Of a stretch of 64,000 nucleotides of DNA, positions 10,455 to 23,699 are shown one piece after another (within the stretch, counting starts at the first letter, position 1; every line of letters begins with the position of its first letter). The notes under the pieces are model-generated. The model ran no database searches. It worked only from the letters and a program-made list of their open reading frames with translations, and had not been told where the DNA came from. This DNA is from Sperchopsis tessellata. Taxonomy: Eukaryota > Arthropoda > Insecta > Coleoptera > Hydrophilidae. Location: contig JAWQRN010000001.1 of assembly GCA_033557685.1 (NCBI GenBank), positions 1-64,000 of the forward strand, given 5' to 3'. The translations under genes were made by a program, and so were the position numbers.

Positions 10455-13225
10455 CTCGTCTGACGACAAACTTATAGAAATGGAAGAACAGCTGAAAGAC
10501 ATAAAATGGGATGTAATTGGAGCGAGGTAAGAAGAACTCAAGAAAACATGATTAAGCTAAAATCAGGACATATCCTATACTACAAAGGCGACGATCAAAT
10601 CAAGATCAACGATGTTGGATTCCTTATCAACAAAATATGAACAGATAAAGTTAAACAATACACAAGTATTTCGGACAGAAGTGCCTACATAACACTGGAA
10701 CTAACAACAGGTGAGACCATTAAGATAATCCAAGTATGCGCCCCCACCTCAGATCATGAAGACGAAGAGGTTGAAAGATTTTATGAACAACTACTGGAAG
10801 TAATACACAAAAATCCTTCTAAGTATACGATGATAATAGGTGACTTCAATGCCAAGATAGGCAAACGCAAAGACAAGCAAGCAACCAAAATAGGAGAATA
10901 CGGATTAGGCTATAGGAACGAGAGAAGGTATATGATGGTAAACTTTGTTGAAGAAAACAAACTGTGGACCATGAATACTTTCTATAAAAAACGAGCAGGT
11001 CAGAAATGGACATGGAGAAGCCCAGATTTTAAATATAAGAATGAGATAGACTACATACTCTCGGATCATCCTTCAATAATCCAAGATTTATCAGTGATCA
11101 ATAAAATTAACACTGGCAGCGACCATCGACTAGTGAAAAGTAAAATACATGTAAATACAAACAACTTAAAACCACGAATAAAAGAAAATTTAAGCAGAGT
11201 TGATAATTCGGTACAGGGAGGAATACGGAAGAGAAGTATGTAAAAGGCTAGAGAAGGAAAACACAATAATAAGCAATATTACTGAAAGAGTGAACGAACG
11301 AACAAAGATCATTAAGGAAACTACAGATGAACTACCTAAATAGAGGAAGGTAATAACAAACAAAATAAGAGACAGCACAAAAGCATTGTTTGAATGAAGA
11401 CGACAACTAAAAGCAGACAAGGACAATTTAACAGAATGGTCTGAACTTCGCAAATTGATAAAGGAATACGAAAAGAGATCAAAGATTATAATATTAGAGT
11501 GATAAGGGAAACGATTGAGAAAATCACGGGACCAAAAATTTTTCAAAAACATTTAAGTTTGGATAAGAAAGAAAAGATCTTACTCAAAAATAAAACCAAC
11601 CAAAAACTAACAGACAAAACTGAATTACTTAGAGAAGTGGAAACATATTATACAGATCTGTATTCAATCAAACTCCACTCAATGAAAACCAAATTCAGGA
11701 GCTAAAAGCAAAAATACAAAATGCAGGCTCTGAAGACATCTCCGCAATTACCACCGACGAAATCTACAACTCCCTCAAAAGAGTCAATAATAAAAAAGAT
11801 GCTGGACCAGATAGCATAATACCCGAAATGCTAAAACAAGAAGGAACGAAACTAATTGAACAACTCAGAGAGATTTTCAACAGCTGCCTGGAATCGGGAC
11901 AAATCCCAGAACCCTGGACAGAAACTGAGGTTATCATTATTCACAAGAAAGGGCATAAAACAAAACTCAGTAACTATAGACCTATAAGCCTGCTGTCTCA
12001 AACGTATAAACTATTCACAAGAGAGCTCACTAATAGATTGACGTCAAAAATAGATTACCAACAACCCCGGGAACAGGCGGGCTTTCGCTCAGGCTATAGT
12101 ACCTTGGATTACTTACATACAATAGAAAAATGTAACGAATATAATTTAAATCTTTACATGGATTTTATCGATACCGAAAAAGCTTTCGACTCTATTGAAA
12201 CATGGGCATTGCTAAATTCCATGGCGAAATGTAGGATAGACAGTAGATATACAAAATTAACAGAAATCATCTACTCACAGGCATCAATGTACATACTCCT
12301 CAGGGAACGAACATCTCCAATTCCAATAGAGAGGAGTACGCCAGGACAATACATTATCCCCCAAATTATTTATATCAGCCCTTCAGAGCATCTTAGGGAA
12401 TTGAATTGGTCAGGTAAAGGTATAAACATCAACGGGAAATACCTTCACCACCAGAGACTCGCCGACGATATTCTTTGAATAAGCAAAGATCCTACCGAAC
12501 TATAAGAGTTGATTACGGAATAGGATAATCTTTCTAAATTAGTTGGACTAACCACCAATATTAGCAAAACAAAGATCATAACGAACACAAACGAACATAT
12601 AAACATAATACTCAATGACCAACCCCTAAAGAAAGTCGAGCACTACATATACTTGGGGCAGAAGATCACCACAACCAAAGACAGCATTAACGAAGAAATC
12701 GCACGACGAATTAACATATCGTTCATATCATTTGGAAAACTGGACATTAGTCTTACATCAGAAATACCTAGCACGCTAAAAAGAAAACTGTACCACCAAT
12801 GCATTCTCCCCGTACTTATCAATGGGGTGGAGACATGGAGCCTCACAAAAAAAGCACGCACAAAGAATAGTCAGAACACAACTCGCACATGAGCGAAGAA
12901 TGTTGGAGATTAGGTTAAGTGATCGAAAAAGCAACAAATGAATCAAAGAACAAAGCAAAAATTACCGAAGTAATGGAGAGTGGCCGAACTTAATTGAAAA
13001 TGAACCGGGCACATGACCCATACAACCGACGACAGGTGGATAAAACTAATATTGGAATGGAGACCAAGACCTGGACAGGAGAGAGCAGGAAGACCAACAA
13101 CAAGGTGGAGAGACGACATAAAAGGACAGGGACCCAGTGGATGAGAAAGGCACACAATAGATGGCTATGGCATGAAATGGGAAAAGCCTACATTCAGCAG
13201 TGGATATATATATATAGGCAGATCG
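10455..13225 (+). pseudogene. RTE-like LINE, nearly full-length ORF2, broken
   Basis: Plus-strand pieces in order: MEEQLKDIKWDVIGA at 10480 (start of the APE endonuclease); MIIGDFNAKIGKRKDKQ (10830) and SDHRLVKSKI (endonuclease end); NYRPISLLSQTYKLF, EQAGFRSGYSTLDYL, FIDTEKAFDSIETW and LADDIL (RT motifs, 11950-12477); YIYLGQKITTT and CILPVLINGVETWSLT (post-RT); GKAYIQQW at the end, followed by a short TA-rich tail at 13205. Stops and frameshifts at about 10528, 11243, 11341, 11705 and 12478 make it non-functional. The RT Asp pair (ADD) is kept. Opposite-strand frames here are by-products. Confidence 0.9.
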
Positions 13226-13289
13226 TGATCGTGAATCGAATTATCGCACCAAGATATCACATTCAATTCGTTGTTTAGTCTTCGCTGAC

Positions 13290-14500
13290 GAGTCGAACAA
13301 ATATCGGATTCGGACGTATGTCGTCTATTCCTGGTTTATTCTTACTGTTAAAACATTTCGACAATAAAAAAAAATGTTCATGCTAAAGTTACACAAACCT
13401 ATTAGACATTTGACGTCATAAACAAATTTGGATAATGAACAAATGAGGTATTGCGATAGAAAAAAACATATGATATTCATTGAGTACGATTATACATACA
13501 AAATATAATTTCCAGAAACAATTTAAATTTATAATTAAAGCATTTTAATTATTTAATAATTAAAGCAGAGTACATAACAAGTAAGACAACCGTACTTATG
13601 GGTAATATGGGTAGTACGTACTTTCAATCTATAACAATAATAGTTTTGTTGGAGACAGTCACTTGGGAGTCATAAGTTAGTACCAAATAAACCAAAATTA
13701 AAGCACTACCACTGGAACTTATCCTTAGCTTGCGAAAGGTAGATGGCTAGGGAGAATATTCCTTGGTGTCAATTATATCATGTTTACTTATCAACATCTA
13801 CAACAAAATATTCGATGTCTTGCACTTTGAGACTTTGTGACTCTTATATTCATCCTCATTCAGCAGGACTGAAATTCCGAAAAGCCAATCATTAAAAAAG
13901 GATGATATTTTCGTATGGGCCCAAACCTGAACTTTGAACTTCTAATAGCACCCAAAGTTGGATATTTTAGCAATAGCTACATGAACTGCGTGGTTCTCAA
14001 GGTTTAACAGAGGTTTTGTACCATGGTACAAATAAAAACGTATGTTCACCGGTAAGCAAAAATGCGTACGCTTTGGGCATGCGTCTTCTATACACATTTT
14101 GTTAATATAAATACCATTTGTAAAAAGCATTTGGGCATATATTATAATTATAGATTGAAATTTAAATATGTTTTTTCAATATACATTACACGCTTTGAAC
14201 ATAAAGCCATTATCTTTATACTTATTGGATTTAACATCATGATATACGATTAAATTAAATTAATTAAAGCATGTTAATAATTATTCTGTTCAATTAAATA
14301 TCAGTTCAAATAGTGTATTATCAAAAACAAATAAATGTTAATTAACAATGACAATTTAATAAAGCTTAATTCTTCTTCATAAAGTTGGTTGAATATGAAA
14401 AAAAGGATGATTACATTAGTATGAAATGAAACATGCAATACAAATCACTATAATGCTCTTATCTTTATTAAAACATATTCTCTATGTGACGAATTCTTAA
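13290..14500. other. gene-free stretch
   Basis: AT-rich, no homology recognised. A short FADES-like peptide near 13285 hints at a transposase crumb but is too short to call. Confidence 0.35.
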
Positions 14501-14509
14501 ATATGTCCT

Positions 14510-15630
14510 CTTTTCGTATTTTTTTATTTCCGACCACGTTATTAATAGCATATGGAATTAATGATGCAGACACGGTGTTTCGAAGAATACCACTTCGTTC
14601 AGATGAACTAAATATCTAATGTAAGCCATATAAGAGAGAAAAGCACCTATCTAACATTACAGTTAGCACTAGAACGCTTTAAAGGAAAATGTCTTCTATA
14701 GATTAATGCTAAATCTGTTTAAATAATTGAAGATTGCTTCCATGGTCACCAGTGTAGGATAGTTGACATTTTTATTTCTGACTACGTTATTAATAGCATA
14801 TTGTAAAAGCGTTTCGAAGAATACCACTACTCATCAGTACAACTACATCCCCTATCCTATGGATATATTCTGCATCCTCTATACTTTGTATATATAGAAT
14901 AAAATTCTATGACTAGCACTTGTGAGAGCTACATATCAGCACTTTTTAGAGCTACATGTCTCCCGGAAAACCTGAAGATATTTACAGTGGCCGTGGAAGT
15001 CTAAGGAAGCTAAAAAATATATGCTTTTATGTATCCCTTGACATATTTTTGTAATTACCAAGTGCACAAAACGGCATTTTAAATAAGTATGCGACAGCTT
15101 GCAATAACGCTGTCAGCAGACCGTTGGTTGTAGCGTAATGTAACATAACATACAAGTGTGCGTGTAAACACCTTTCCTTATACCATGATTTTGTACTACC
15201 ATAGAATATAATTCTTCTGTGGAGTTACATTTTCTTAATAACAAGCGTCTACTGCGCTGGTAAACTGTTTTGTGTACAAATTTTAATATTGGATACTTAT
15301 TTTGATTCATATGCAGGTCATATTGATCTTGCCAAATGTTTTTATATATTAGTGGTCTGTACGTACGTCTTATATATTTTTTACTTAGTATATTAAAACA
15401 AAGTTACTATTCCTTCCATGGTAGCCATTATAGAATAATTTAGCATTTTTTCCAACTACTATACCATGATACGATAGTTGATGAACAATGGAATTAATGC
15501 CACACACGCTGCTAGACGGAGTACTACCCCACGTCAGTTCTCAATTTTAAGTATATTGAAAGAGTTACTGAACATCGGAATAAATGCTGCATACGCTGTG
15601 TTTGGAAGAATATCGCCTAACGTCAGTACA
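14510..15630. repeat. cluster of a small dispersed repeat
   Basis: Four related units lie within 1.1 kb: about 14513-14605, 14738-14850, 15413-15535 and 15560-15625. Shared words are ttccatggt, cattttttatttccgac, acgttattaatagcatat, gaattaatg, and gtttcgaagaataccact. A fifth copy is at 19288-19375. At 14905-15005 lies a short copy of the dispersed 35-bp-subunit repeat (gactagcacttgtgagagct; cctgaagatatttacagtgg). Confidence 0.65.
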
Positions 15631-15639
15631 GTTACACAT

Positions 15640-18600
15640 TACCTCATTACCAAAAAATTATATGCAAAATGTTTTACAAAAAAATGTACACAAATAATCC
15701 ACCGCCAATAGCTACTATGTTTACAACCTATAATCCAACTTATTCCATTCCAAACAATATACATAACACATTTCATCACGAACTTCTTTATTGGACTTGT
15801 ATTTTTTTAATCTTTTAAAAATTTTCGCAATTGCGAAACACCTATATCAGAAATTTGGTCGCCACACCTAGAAACTTTGCAGTATCGCTTAGTCAAACAG
15901 TTTACCCTGCACGTGGTCTCCAATACCTACAATACAAGGCACCTACAATTTTTAATTCCTCCCGATAGACGGTTAATGCTTATATTTTTTCTTATTCAAA
16001 ATATGTCAAATATATTCAGTTATGTAGGAGTACAAATTTTGCATGAATTTTCGATACTAAAAATTAGAAGAATCGCTACATGTGAGTTCATATGCAAAGT
16101 CTCATACTCATATGAAGAAATATGTAAAATAAACTGAATAAACCTCATTAGCTAAGATGGAAAAAACGGACCCAGAATCTAAAGTCCACCACAATAATCT
16201 CAGAAGACGTCACATTGTGATGGCTTTTCGCTATTTTGCAATTAATTTTCATTTCCTAGGGATGATATTTTGGAAGTGTATACCAATGAAACTAAAGTTG
16301 TTGTTTGCGCTATTAGGTTTATAAAAAGCGATTGGTAGACTTCACAGTTCACATCTAACAAACTGTCTCACTATTCACTATGAATTATATTTATATTACA
16401 TTATTTCGAATAAAAAATGGTGGCTGATTATATGAACACTATCTAAATATTGAGGCTTTGTCACGAAAGTCAAATATTTCAACAGAACCAGGGGACTCCC
16501 CTAAACATCGTGTTGTCATACACATGCGTACTTTTTAAATAAGCGTTTCCTGTATGTGTTTTTGTAATACGTTACAAAAAATACATTTGATTCTAATTCT
16601 TGGATTATCTTTAATTCTATTTTAAATTTTATTAATGAATTACATTTTTTATACACTTTTGTATTAATGTTGAAAATAATTTGTACTGTTTATGGTACTG
16701 TAGCTTCGAGGAAAAATTGTGGATGGTAAAATAGAATACATATAGACACTGTACAACAATTATCAAACCAAATGCGTTAATGAGGTCTCGGCTCGATCTA
16801 TAGAAAAAGTTCCCATAAATCATAACGTTCCAAATTACTCAGTAGAAACAACTATTGAACGGGCATACTGATTTTGTAATATTACACATTGAAAACTTCG
16901 TATAAATCAGAACAAGAATACCGGACCACCACTAGTTAGTTCTCGAATATCGTAGAACTGTATTTAAGAATCGTAATAACTCCAAACATATTTTGTATGA
17001 AAGTTTATTATTATTTTTGTTTGTACTGATAAAATTAACTATAAAACAAGTAGTGGAAGCAATACTAACATATTGAAATTAGATATGCCTTTATACAATG
17101 CGACATGAGGCTGACATAACGTCAGTATTTTAGTGTAATATTTACATGACAATCGATTAAATACTAGCACTAGGGAAGTAATCAGATACAGAAATAAAAG
17201 TTTGTAAAGCAGTTCAACATAAATGTTAACTTGAAATAGCTATAAAATATAGTGTTTATAGAAACTGTCAACGTTAATTGTCAATTTAGTTTTAACAAAC
17301 TTTGGAATAATAATAGAAAGTAAAGAGAAGTTTAATTATGGAATAATAAAAAAATATATTTGCAAAAGATATGGAATGCCATGAAAAGTATTTATCTACT
17401 AACAGACTAGGAAGGCATATATGTATATATAGTATAGGTAACCTACCAGCTATTTAGAAACCTTTTGGAATTTTAATACTTTTTTCTCATGTGCAAGCAT
17501 AAAAATGTAATGTCATGGGACTTCGACCATATATTTATGTTAAGAACCAAAGTGAAATAAATTCATACATATATGCAATGATGATGGAAGCTGATTTAAC
17601 AATAATTTCGTAATACTATAAAATTGCTTCTGTAAGACAATAATTGTATTTCATTGTCAATGTAAACATTACAACAGATATGCTGTGCATTGAAATGAAG
17701 TTACTGAGCCATGCAATAATTGTATTAAGGTGACACTTATATGGAATTAAATGTTACGATTTATTCAAGACCAAAATATAAATGGATTTTATCATTTGCT
17801 AATTGGAAATGTTATACACAGGTGTACAAACATTATATGAACACTTGATTTTGACGGATTATTAATAGACAGACGAGTCCGTCCTAACACTAAGAAAATA
17901 GTTAACTTACATGCCCTGTAAAACCTTTTTTGTTCCTTTTCGTGCATAAAACTATAAAATTCCCCGATCCCAGACACAAATCTGTCATAACCTAAGCTAT
18001 ATCTAACAAAAGTTTCTTTATAGTAAGTAAACTAAACGTTTTTTTTTTAAAGCTAGAACATCGTTATAATTCTGAGAAAACTGAATAATATAATATTCTA
18101 GCTAGTTTCTTAAAATTGAACTGTAACCATAGGCAGAAATCGCATGTCTTCGCTGTGCAAATGTTTACATTACTTAACAAGCCGAAAACACGTGTAATTA
18201 AAGAATGGCTTACGTTAGTACAGCTGATTTAGCTTCCTGTCGGTTTTGTATGTAGTTAGTCACTTATTTAAACTCGCGAAATATGCGAAAAACCCACGAA
18301 ACTAGTCAGATTATTATAAAAACACACACACCACACCAATCAGGGCATAAAACTGTATACAAGTAAACAGAGATAGCTGCGATGCTAAGTAAGATAAGCA
18401 GCATGAATGAAACCATATGGGGTAGGGCAACGCGACCACTGATTGGTCGGCTCTGGTGCATTTGTGTTCTAAGTTTAACTCAAAATACGATACTTCATGT
18501 ATCATTTTCTTGAAAATTTTGTCAAGAAGGGCTTGAGTTACTAAATATTATATTTACGAATTTATATTGACCTGCATTTCTCTTCTTCATCGCCACGGAC

Positions 18601-19285
18601 GTGAAAATGCTTTCCGGCGGTGATTTTAAAATTATTTACATACATACCTACATAATTATTACATTGAAAGAGAAATTACTTTCTGTTTCTTTTGAATTGC
18701 CTACTGCTTTACTGCATTTTATTATACACGTGGACATTTTGGTGAAATAGCCTAGAACTGTACTGAGACAAAGGCACAAGCAGCACCATTGCTAATATAT
18801 AGTGTGTCAAAAGTTTGAAATAGAAGTTTTTTGCCAGGAAGCTCCAGAAGAACCCCTCTTTAAGGAGATATAGAATAATCTTGGTAAAAAATTGTGCCAC
18901 ACTATATCTTACGTGTTCACAGGACTGCTGAGGAACAAATCTTTTATACTAATAACACCCACCAAACTGAACAGCAAATAATATCGCCATTTACCCAATT
19001 AAGAATGTTCCAATGTATAGCTGATACAATATTGAAAGAAGAAATCGTTTATTATATTTCTGGAGTTTGATTTTTCCTGAAATAGATAATGGTTATCACT
19101 GATGAGTCTTGTTGTTTTTAAGGTGCTATGAAGCCTTGTTTTACAGAAAATGAATGTTAAAGATATAAACCTTTAGCTCATTGCTTGTCTATCCATTTTC
19201 GTTTATGGAAAATACTGAATCTTCTCAAAATAAAATGCTGTAACAATTTTTTCCATGCGAATGCAAAGACGAAATTATAAAATTT
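15640..19285. other. gene-free stretch
   Basis: No gene or recognisable element. A segment at 17088-17155 (acatgaggctgacataacgt, cagtattt) resembles 27833-27897, suggesting an unnamed repeat. Confidence 0.35.
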
Positions 19286-19287
19286 AA

Positions 19288-19375
19288 TATTACTTCCATG
19301 GTCGCTAGAGTAGAATAGTTTTGGCATTTTTTTATTTTATTTCCGGCCACATTAATAATAGCATATTATTTACAT
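19288..19375. repeat. fifth copy of the 14.5-15.6 kb small repeat
   Basis: Starts cttccatggtcgctagagta and continues through atttccggccacattaataa and tagcatatt, matching the copies near 14738 and 15413. Confidence 0.6.
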
Positions 19376-19799
19376 TTTTATTGGTTTTATTGCTACTCAC
19401 TTTATTCTGCATTTCATAATGATGTTTTAGATATGGGCCTTCAACTACCCATTTAATTTTCTCATTTTATTCAGAAATTTTACTCTGTAGAAGTAGAAAA
19501 TAAAAATTTCAATTTATAAAAAAGATTAATTTTGAATATACAGATTTAGTATTATAATTATTCTTTTATTAAGACAACTACAATATAATACATACATATA
19601 TCTGACAAAACAATGAACTACATCTTATATATCCTCTTGTACAAAAGATGAAAAAGAACAAAAAATGTTCTGTCAAAGCCCCAAATCGAATCACAAACAC
19701 AACAAGCACGGGCAGGATGCCAGAGACAAAAAAAAGAAGATAAGACATCGACTTATATAACAATGAACTGCACTAAAATACCTTACGCACGCACCCATA

Positions 19800-21460
19800 T
19801 CCCAAAACTAAAAATTAAAGCCATGAGAATAATCGTAATAAGAAAACTGAATAGAAAATGTACCGGCTTAAACAAATACCAACTCAACAAATAACTTTAA
19901 AAACTGATGGGGCAAGTAACTTCAGCTCATTTGGGACAGGGACAGTATATATGAACAACCACCGAAAGAAGGAGCTGTGATGAAGGGAAATCGTTAAAAG
20001 GCTGCTGTGAAAAAGGTTCAAGTAATAAAAGTCCATTCGAGTTCTAAAAATATTACTTTATGATAAAAGCACTACAGATAAATTAATTCTTTATCGTGTA
20101 ACTCAGCCTACCAACTAATTTAAGTACATAAGTGATATGACTTCTATAAGTAATAACAAAAACACAAATAATGCATGAGTTTTCCCCTTTCTAAATCCTG
20201 AAAGCAGTATGAGCATCTAAACAACGGCCATAAACTACATCGCAAAAGTTAAAATGGCTTAATACAAGGGTTTCACAAAGAAACTTACAGGCCAGAAGAG
20301 TTAAATATTGACAATAAGGATAGATATATTTCAAAGAAGAATAAGCCTGTCCTATCAAAGACAATACATGAGTTCTGAACATCAATTCCGATCCAAGTTC
20401 AAACAGATTGCTGGCCACTGGGGGCAATTCCAAAAGGACACTGCTCAAAATTAACCTAAGATTATTCTGTATATATTCACGATCCTTTTTACTACAGAAC
20501 AGGAGCACCGAAGATTTAGAAAGATTAACTTTTAACCAGTGGTCTGACGACACATATCAATCTCCACAGATCTTCATTGATAAGACACTATATTTGAGAA
20601 TCATCTGCATAAAAATGATATTTGCAGTGTCTGAGACAGTTATAAAGATGATTTGTATAAATAGTGTACAACAAAGACTCCAGAATAGATCCCTGTGGTA
20701 CTCCACATCACAAATATGAAAGGTTGAAAAGCTCTCCGGCAATTCTAACTATCTGCGAACTGTTTCCCAAATAGCTCTCAAAGAAGCTAACCAAATTAAG
20801 GGTGAATAACAGTAAGCCATGAAGAAGCATAACAAAGGTTTTAGAGAAATCAATCGAGGCCCATACTAACTTATGCAGATGGTACAAGAGCAGAAACATA
20901 AACAACAAGGCATAAAATGAGAACAACAGAAATGAAAATATTGCAAAGTTTAGTGGGAGGAATGTTGAGAGATACAAGGGAAAAATGTAATATACATAAT
21001 GTGGTGAAGTGGATGAAAATGAGAAGAAAGTGTTGGAATAAACATGTGGAAAGAATGCAGGAGATGAGACTGGTGAAGATCAGCAGAGATTCGACGTCAG
21101 CAGGAAAGAGACCCCTTGAACGTCCACCAAGAAGATGGTGCCATAATTGGATACCATCGTCAACAGAATAAAGATGTTAGACAACATGGACAAGTTTCTA
21201 GTTGAAAGAAGAAGGAGAATTAAAACGAGAGCAGTATTTAGATTAAATTCAAAAAATAAGAATACATCATCTGTCATAGCTTGCAAAGCAGAAGCACAGT
21301 CAAGATTGTGCCTAAAGCTGGATTGAGTCTGCGGAAGAATGCTAAAGGAAGAGAGATGATCCTTGGCAAGCGGAGCAACAACACTAATCGAGGGAACATC
21401 CTTGGACTCTACACAGTTCTTTGATTTAGGTATAGGAATGATTTGTGCCTCCCCCAAGAA
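19800..21460 (-). pseudogene. Jockey/CR1-like LINE reverse transcriptase relic, split by an insertion
   Basis: Minus strand, from 21457 down: IIPIPKSKN, ILPQTQSSFRHNLDCASAL and FNLNTALVL, then an interruption (about 21215-20866). It resumes with DFSKTFVMLLHGLLL, FFESYLGNSSQIVRIAGE, a degenerate PQGS..GSLLYTLFI block, and LSKSSVLLFCSKKDRE, LIGQAYSSLKYIYP and LCETLVLSHFNFCDVVYG down to 20191, fading out near 19800. The YADD box falls at a frameshift. The pieces align end to end as one element once the nested insert is removed. Confidence 0.85.
20866..21215 (+). pseudogene. 5'-truncated RTE-like LINE tail nested in the Jockey-like relic
   Basis: Plus-strand peptide TYADGTRAET-stop-TTRHK then MRTTEMKILQSLVGGMLRD, VVKWMKMRRKCWNKHVERMQ, RPLERPPRRW and SSTE-stop, which is the C-terminal tail of an endonuclease-reverse transcriptase of RTE type. 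It is followed by an aaagaagaaggag simple tail ending at about 21213. Its ends coincide with the gap between NTALVL and DFSKTF in the host LINE. A second copy of the same family lies at 24985-25310 on the other strand. Confidence 0.8.
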
Positions 21461-21469
21461 GAAGGAAAC

Positions 21470-22880
21470 ACGCCATCCAGCAGACAGGAATTAACAATAT
21501 TAGTGGGAACAGCCAGAACTGAACAACTCAATTATTATTATAATTTTCTAGAACAGATTTCTAGTATAAGACTAGCTCCAACAGACGTAATGGTCAGCTT
21601 CGACGTCGAGTCCCTTTTCACCAGTATACCCGTGGATGATGCTATTAGCATCATCAGAGATCTACTGAGAGGGGAAAGTTCATGTCAAGACATTGTAGTG
21701 CTGATGGTGGTTTGTCTGAGGTCCACTTATTTCCAACTAAGGGACCATTTCTATGAAAAAACATCTGGAGCTACTATGGGTTCCCCGTTGTCACCTGTTG
21801 CCAATATTTTTAAGGAGGCATTTGAGCAATTGGCATTATCGTCCTCCGATATAAAGCCTAAATGTTGGTTCCATTATGTGCATCACACCTTTGTTATATG
21901 GTCGTCAGGACGAGAGGCACTAGATGCCTTTTTGGATCACATAAACTCCCAACACCCCAATATACGTTTCACGATGGAGATTTAATCACCAGGCTTCTTT
22001 CCTTTCTTGGATGTATTGTTGAAACGTAGATCAGTTGGTACATTTCGTCATATGTTTATCGTAAACCCACCCATACCAATAGGTACTTGCATGCAATGAC
22101 ACATCATCATCCCCGTCAGAAAATAACTGTGATTAACTCGCTCGTACGTCGAGCTTTCCAGTTGTGTGATACAACTCTACTTTCCCAGGAGTTGCATACA
22201 GTCACCAATGCGCTGTAATCTAATGGATATAGTTTGTCAGACATCAAACAGTCAATAAGACATTAAAGATGTCATCCGGTTACAAAGCGAAGGGGTTTAT
22301 CAGATACCTTGTTCCTTTGGTAAGGTATACATTGGAGAAATCAAAAGTACGATTGCTACTTGTTTAAAGGAGCACCAACTCTGTACTTGTCTGGGTCATA
22401 TTATTCAGTCAGCCATGGCTGAACATCGTCATAAAACAGGTCACACCATTATGTTCCAAGATACTAAAGTCTTAGCTCAGGAGCTTTCTTATTTTCCCAG
22501 AAAATTCTGAGAAGCCACTGAGGTTTATAATCACCCCAACAATATCAATATGGACGATGGTTTTCAACTACCAATTGCTTGGAGAATCCCCCTCTCTGAT
22601 TTCTCTACTCCTACACTCGGCAACAATCGCCCGAACGTATCAGATCTGTGCTTGGGCACTTCCCCCACTCTAATCCTTGCCAACATAAGCATGATCTGGA
22701 CGAGTTTGGATAAGTGCAGTGAATTCATTAATTGACGTAACATTACTTGCCTTGAAAATGTCCCTTGGAATAGTGGATGAAACGTCAGACACTTATCAGA
22801 GCTTCTACATGCTTTCCACGCGGAAACAATATTCATACAGATAATAACTGTGGAAGTTTATTACATTTAAATCTCAATTA
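21470..22880 (+). pseudogene. Penelope-like element: reverse transcriptase plus GIY-YIG endonuclease
   Basis: 21513-21985 encodes the RT core: DVMVSFDVESLFTSIPVDDA, GATMGSPLSPVANIF, then WFHYVHHTFVIW where Penelope RTs carry YVDDTF, so the catalytic Asp pair is His-His here. After several stops, 22285-22600 gives the GIY-YIG part (GVYQIPCSFGKVYIGE, ATCLKEHQ, AEHRHKTGHTIMFQDTKV, EATEVYNHPNN). The 3' end (22751-22880) holds tgtccc ... ggatgaaacgtc, a hammerhead-like core, then gtggaagtttattacattta, which recurs at 54490-54550. Confidence 0.9.
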
Positions 22881-22914
22881 TTGTTATTCGTGAATCCGTA
22901 AAAAAGTAATAATA

Positions 22915-23690
22915 TTTAGTTTAATGAAGGTGTTGGGCATAAGGAGAGGAACAGGTTAATTCCAAAAAATGATCACAAGGAAAATTCACTCCTCTAAGGT
23001 CATAGGCACTTTTCTCATTATAATTGAACTTTTAGAGCGTAAGAATTTGCACCATCATAAAGCGTCCATATTTTGCTGCCTTGCTTGAAGGGGCAACAAC
23101 CTCTAAATCCAACCAATTGTTCATCTAGTCACGTTTTCTCCTGCATTGTACAATTTCGATAGTATTTCAATCCACATTTCCTAAAAATCTCTTATATGAG
23201 CCAGCTTATTATGTAGCCTTCTTTCTTGATGTTTTTTTGTGTTATGAAATCCTAACACCTATGATATACAGTATAATTGTTTTAATGACATTTTTGCGCA
23301 AAAAAGTGGTATACCTGTTTCTGCATTCCACAAACTTTAGGTAGAGATTCAATTTGTGTAAACTCTAGCCAACAGTAGCAAACCTCTGTATGTTTGCAAT
23401 GTAATATCTTCTAATTCTTGCCAATTATTACCATACACCTTTCAATATTAATCATTTTTAATATATTTTCTAGGAAACTATTCAAAATTAGTTGTAATAC
23501 AGATTTTATATTCTAGACTTTTGTAATGCAGTATCTATCAGACCAGGTGCAACTTTTATATTTGTAGTTTTGTCTTTGATAACTGAATAGGATGCACTGT
23601 AACAGTTGTCTGACGAGCATTGTCTAAAGGTCATCATCTGACTCTTGCTCGTAATCACTTTCCTCAGTATACTACTTCTTTATAAGCTTC
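22915..23690 (-). pseudogene. piggyBac-type (PGBD) transposase relic
   Basis: Minus-strand frames give YEQESDDDL, then AFIGLL-like TYRGLLLLARVYTN, SLWNAETGIPLF, KKHQERRLHNKLAHIRDF, EMWIEILSKLYNAGENVT, LDEQLVGFRGCCPFKQ and KIWTLYDGANSYALKVQL. The LDEQLVGFRGRCPFRQ block is the hallmark of piggyBac transposases. Frames change at least four times and the C-terminal half is absent after the VNFPCDHFLEL segment. Confidence 0.85.
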
Positions 23691-23699
23691 ATAGTCACT

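Noticed and set aside
11190..11552. 120-residue minus-strand frame
   Set aside because: Antisense to the RTE-like LINE; composition is that of reversed LINE sequence.
19095..19120. ctgatgagtc as a hammerhead core
   Set aside because: No paired stem and no GAAA within reach, so it is a chance match.
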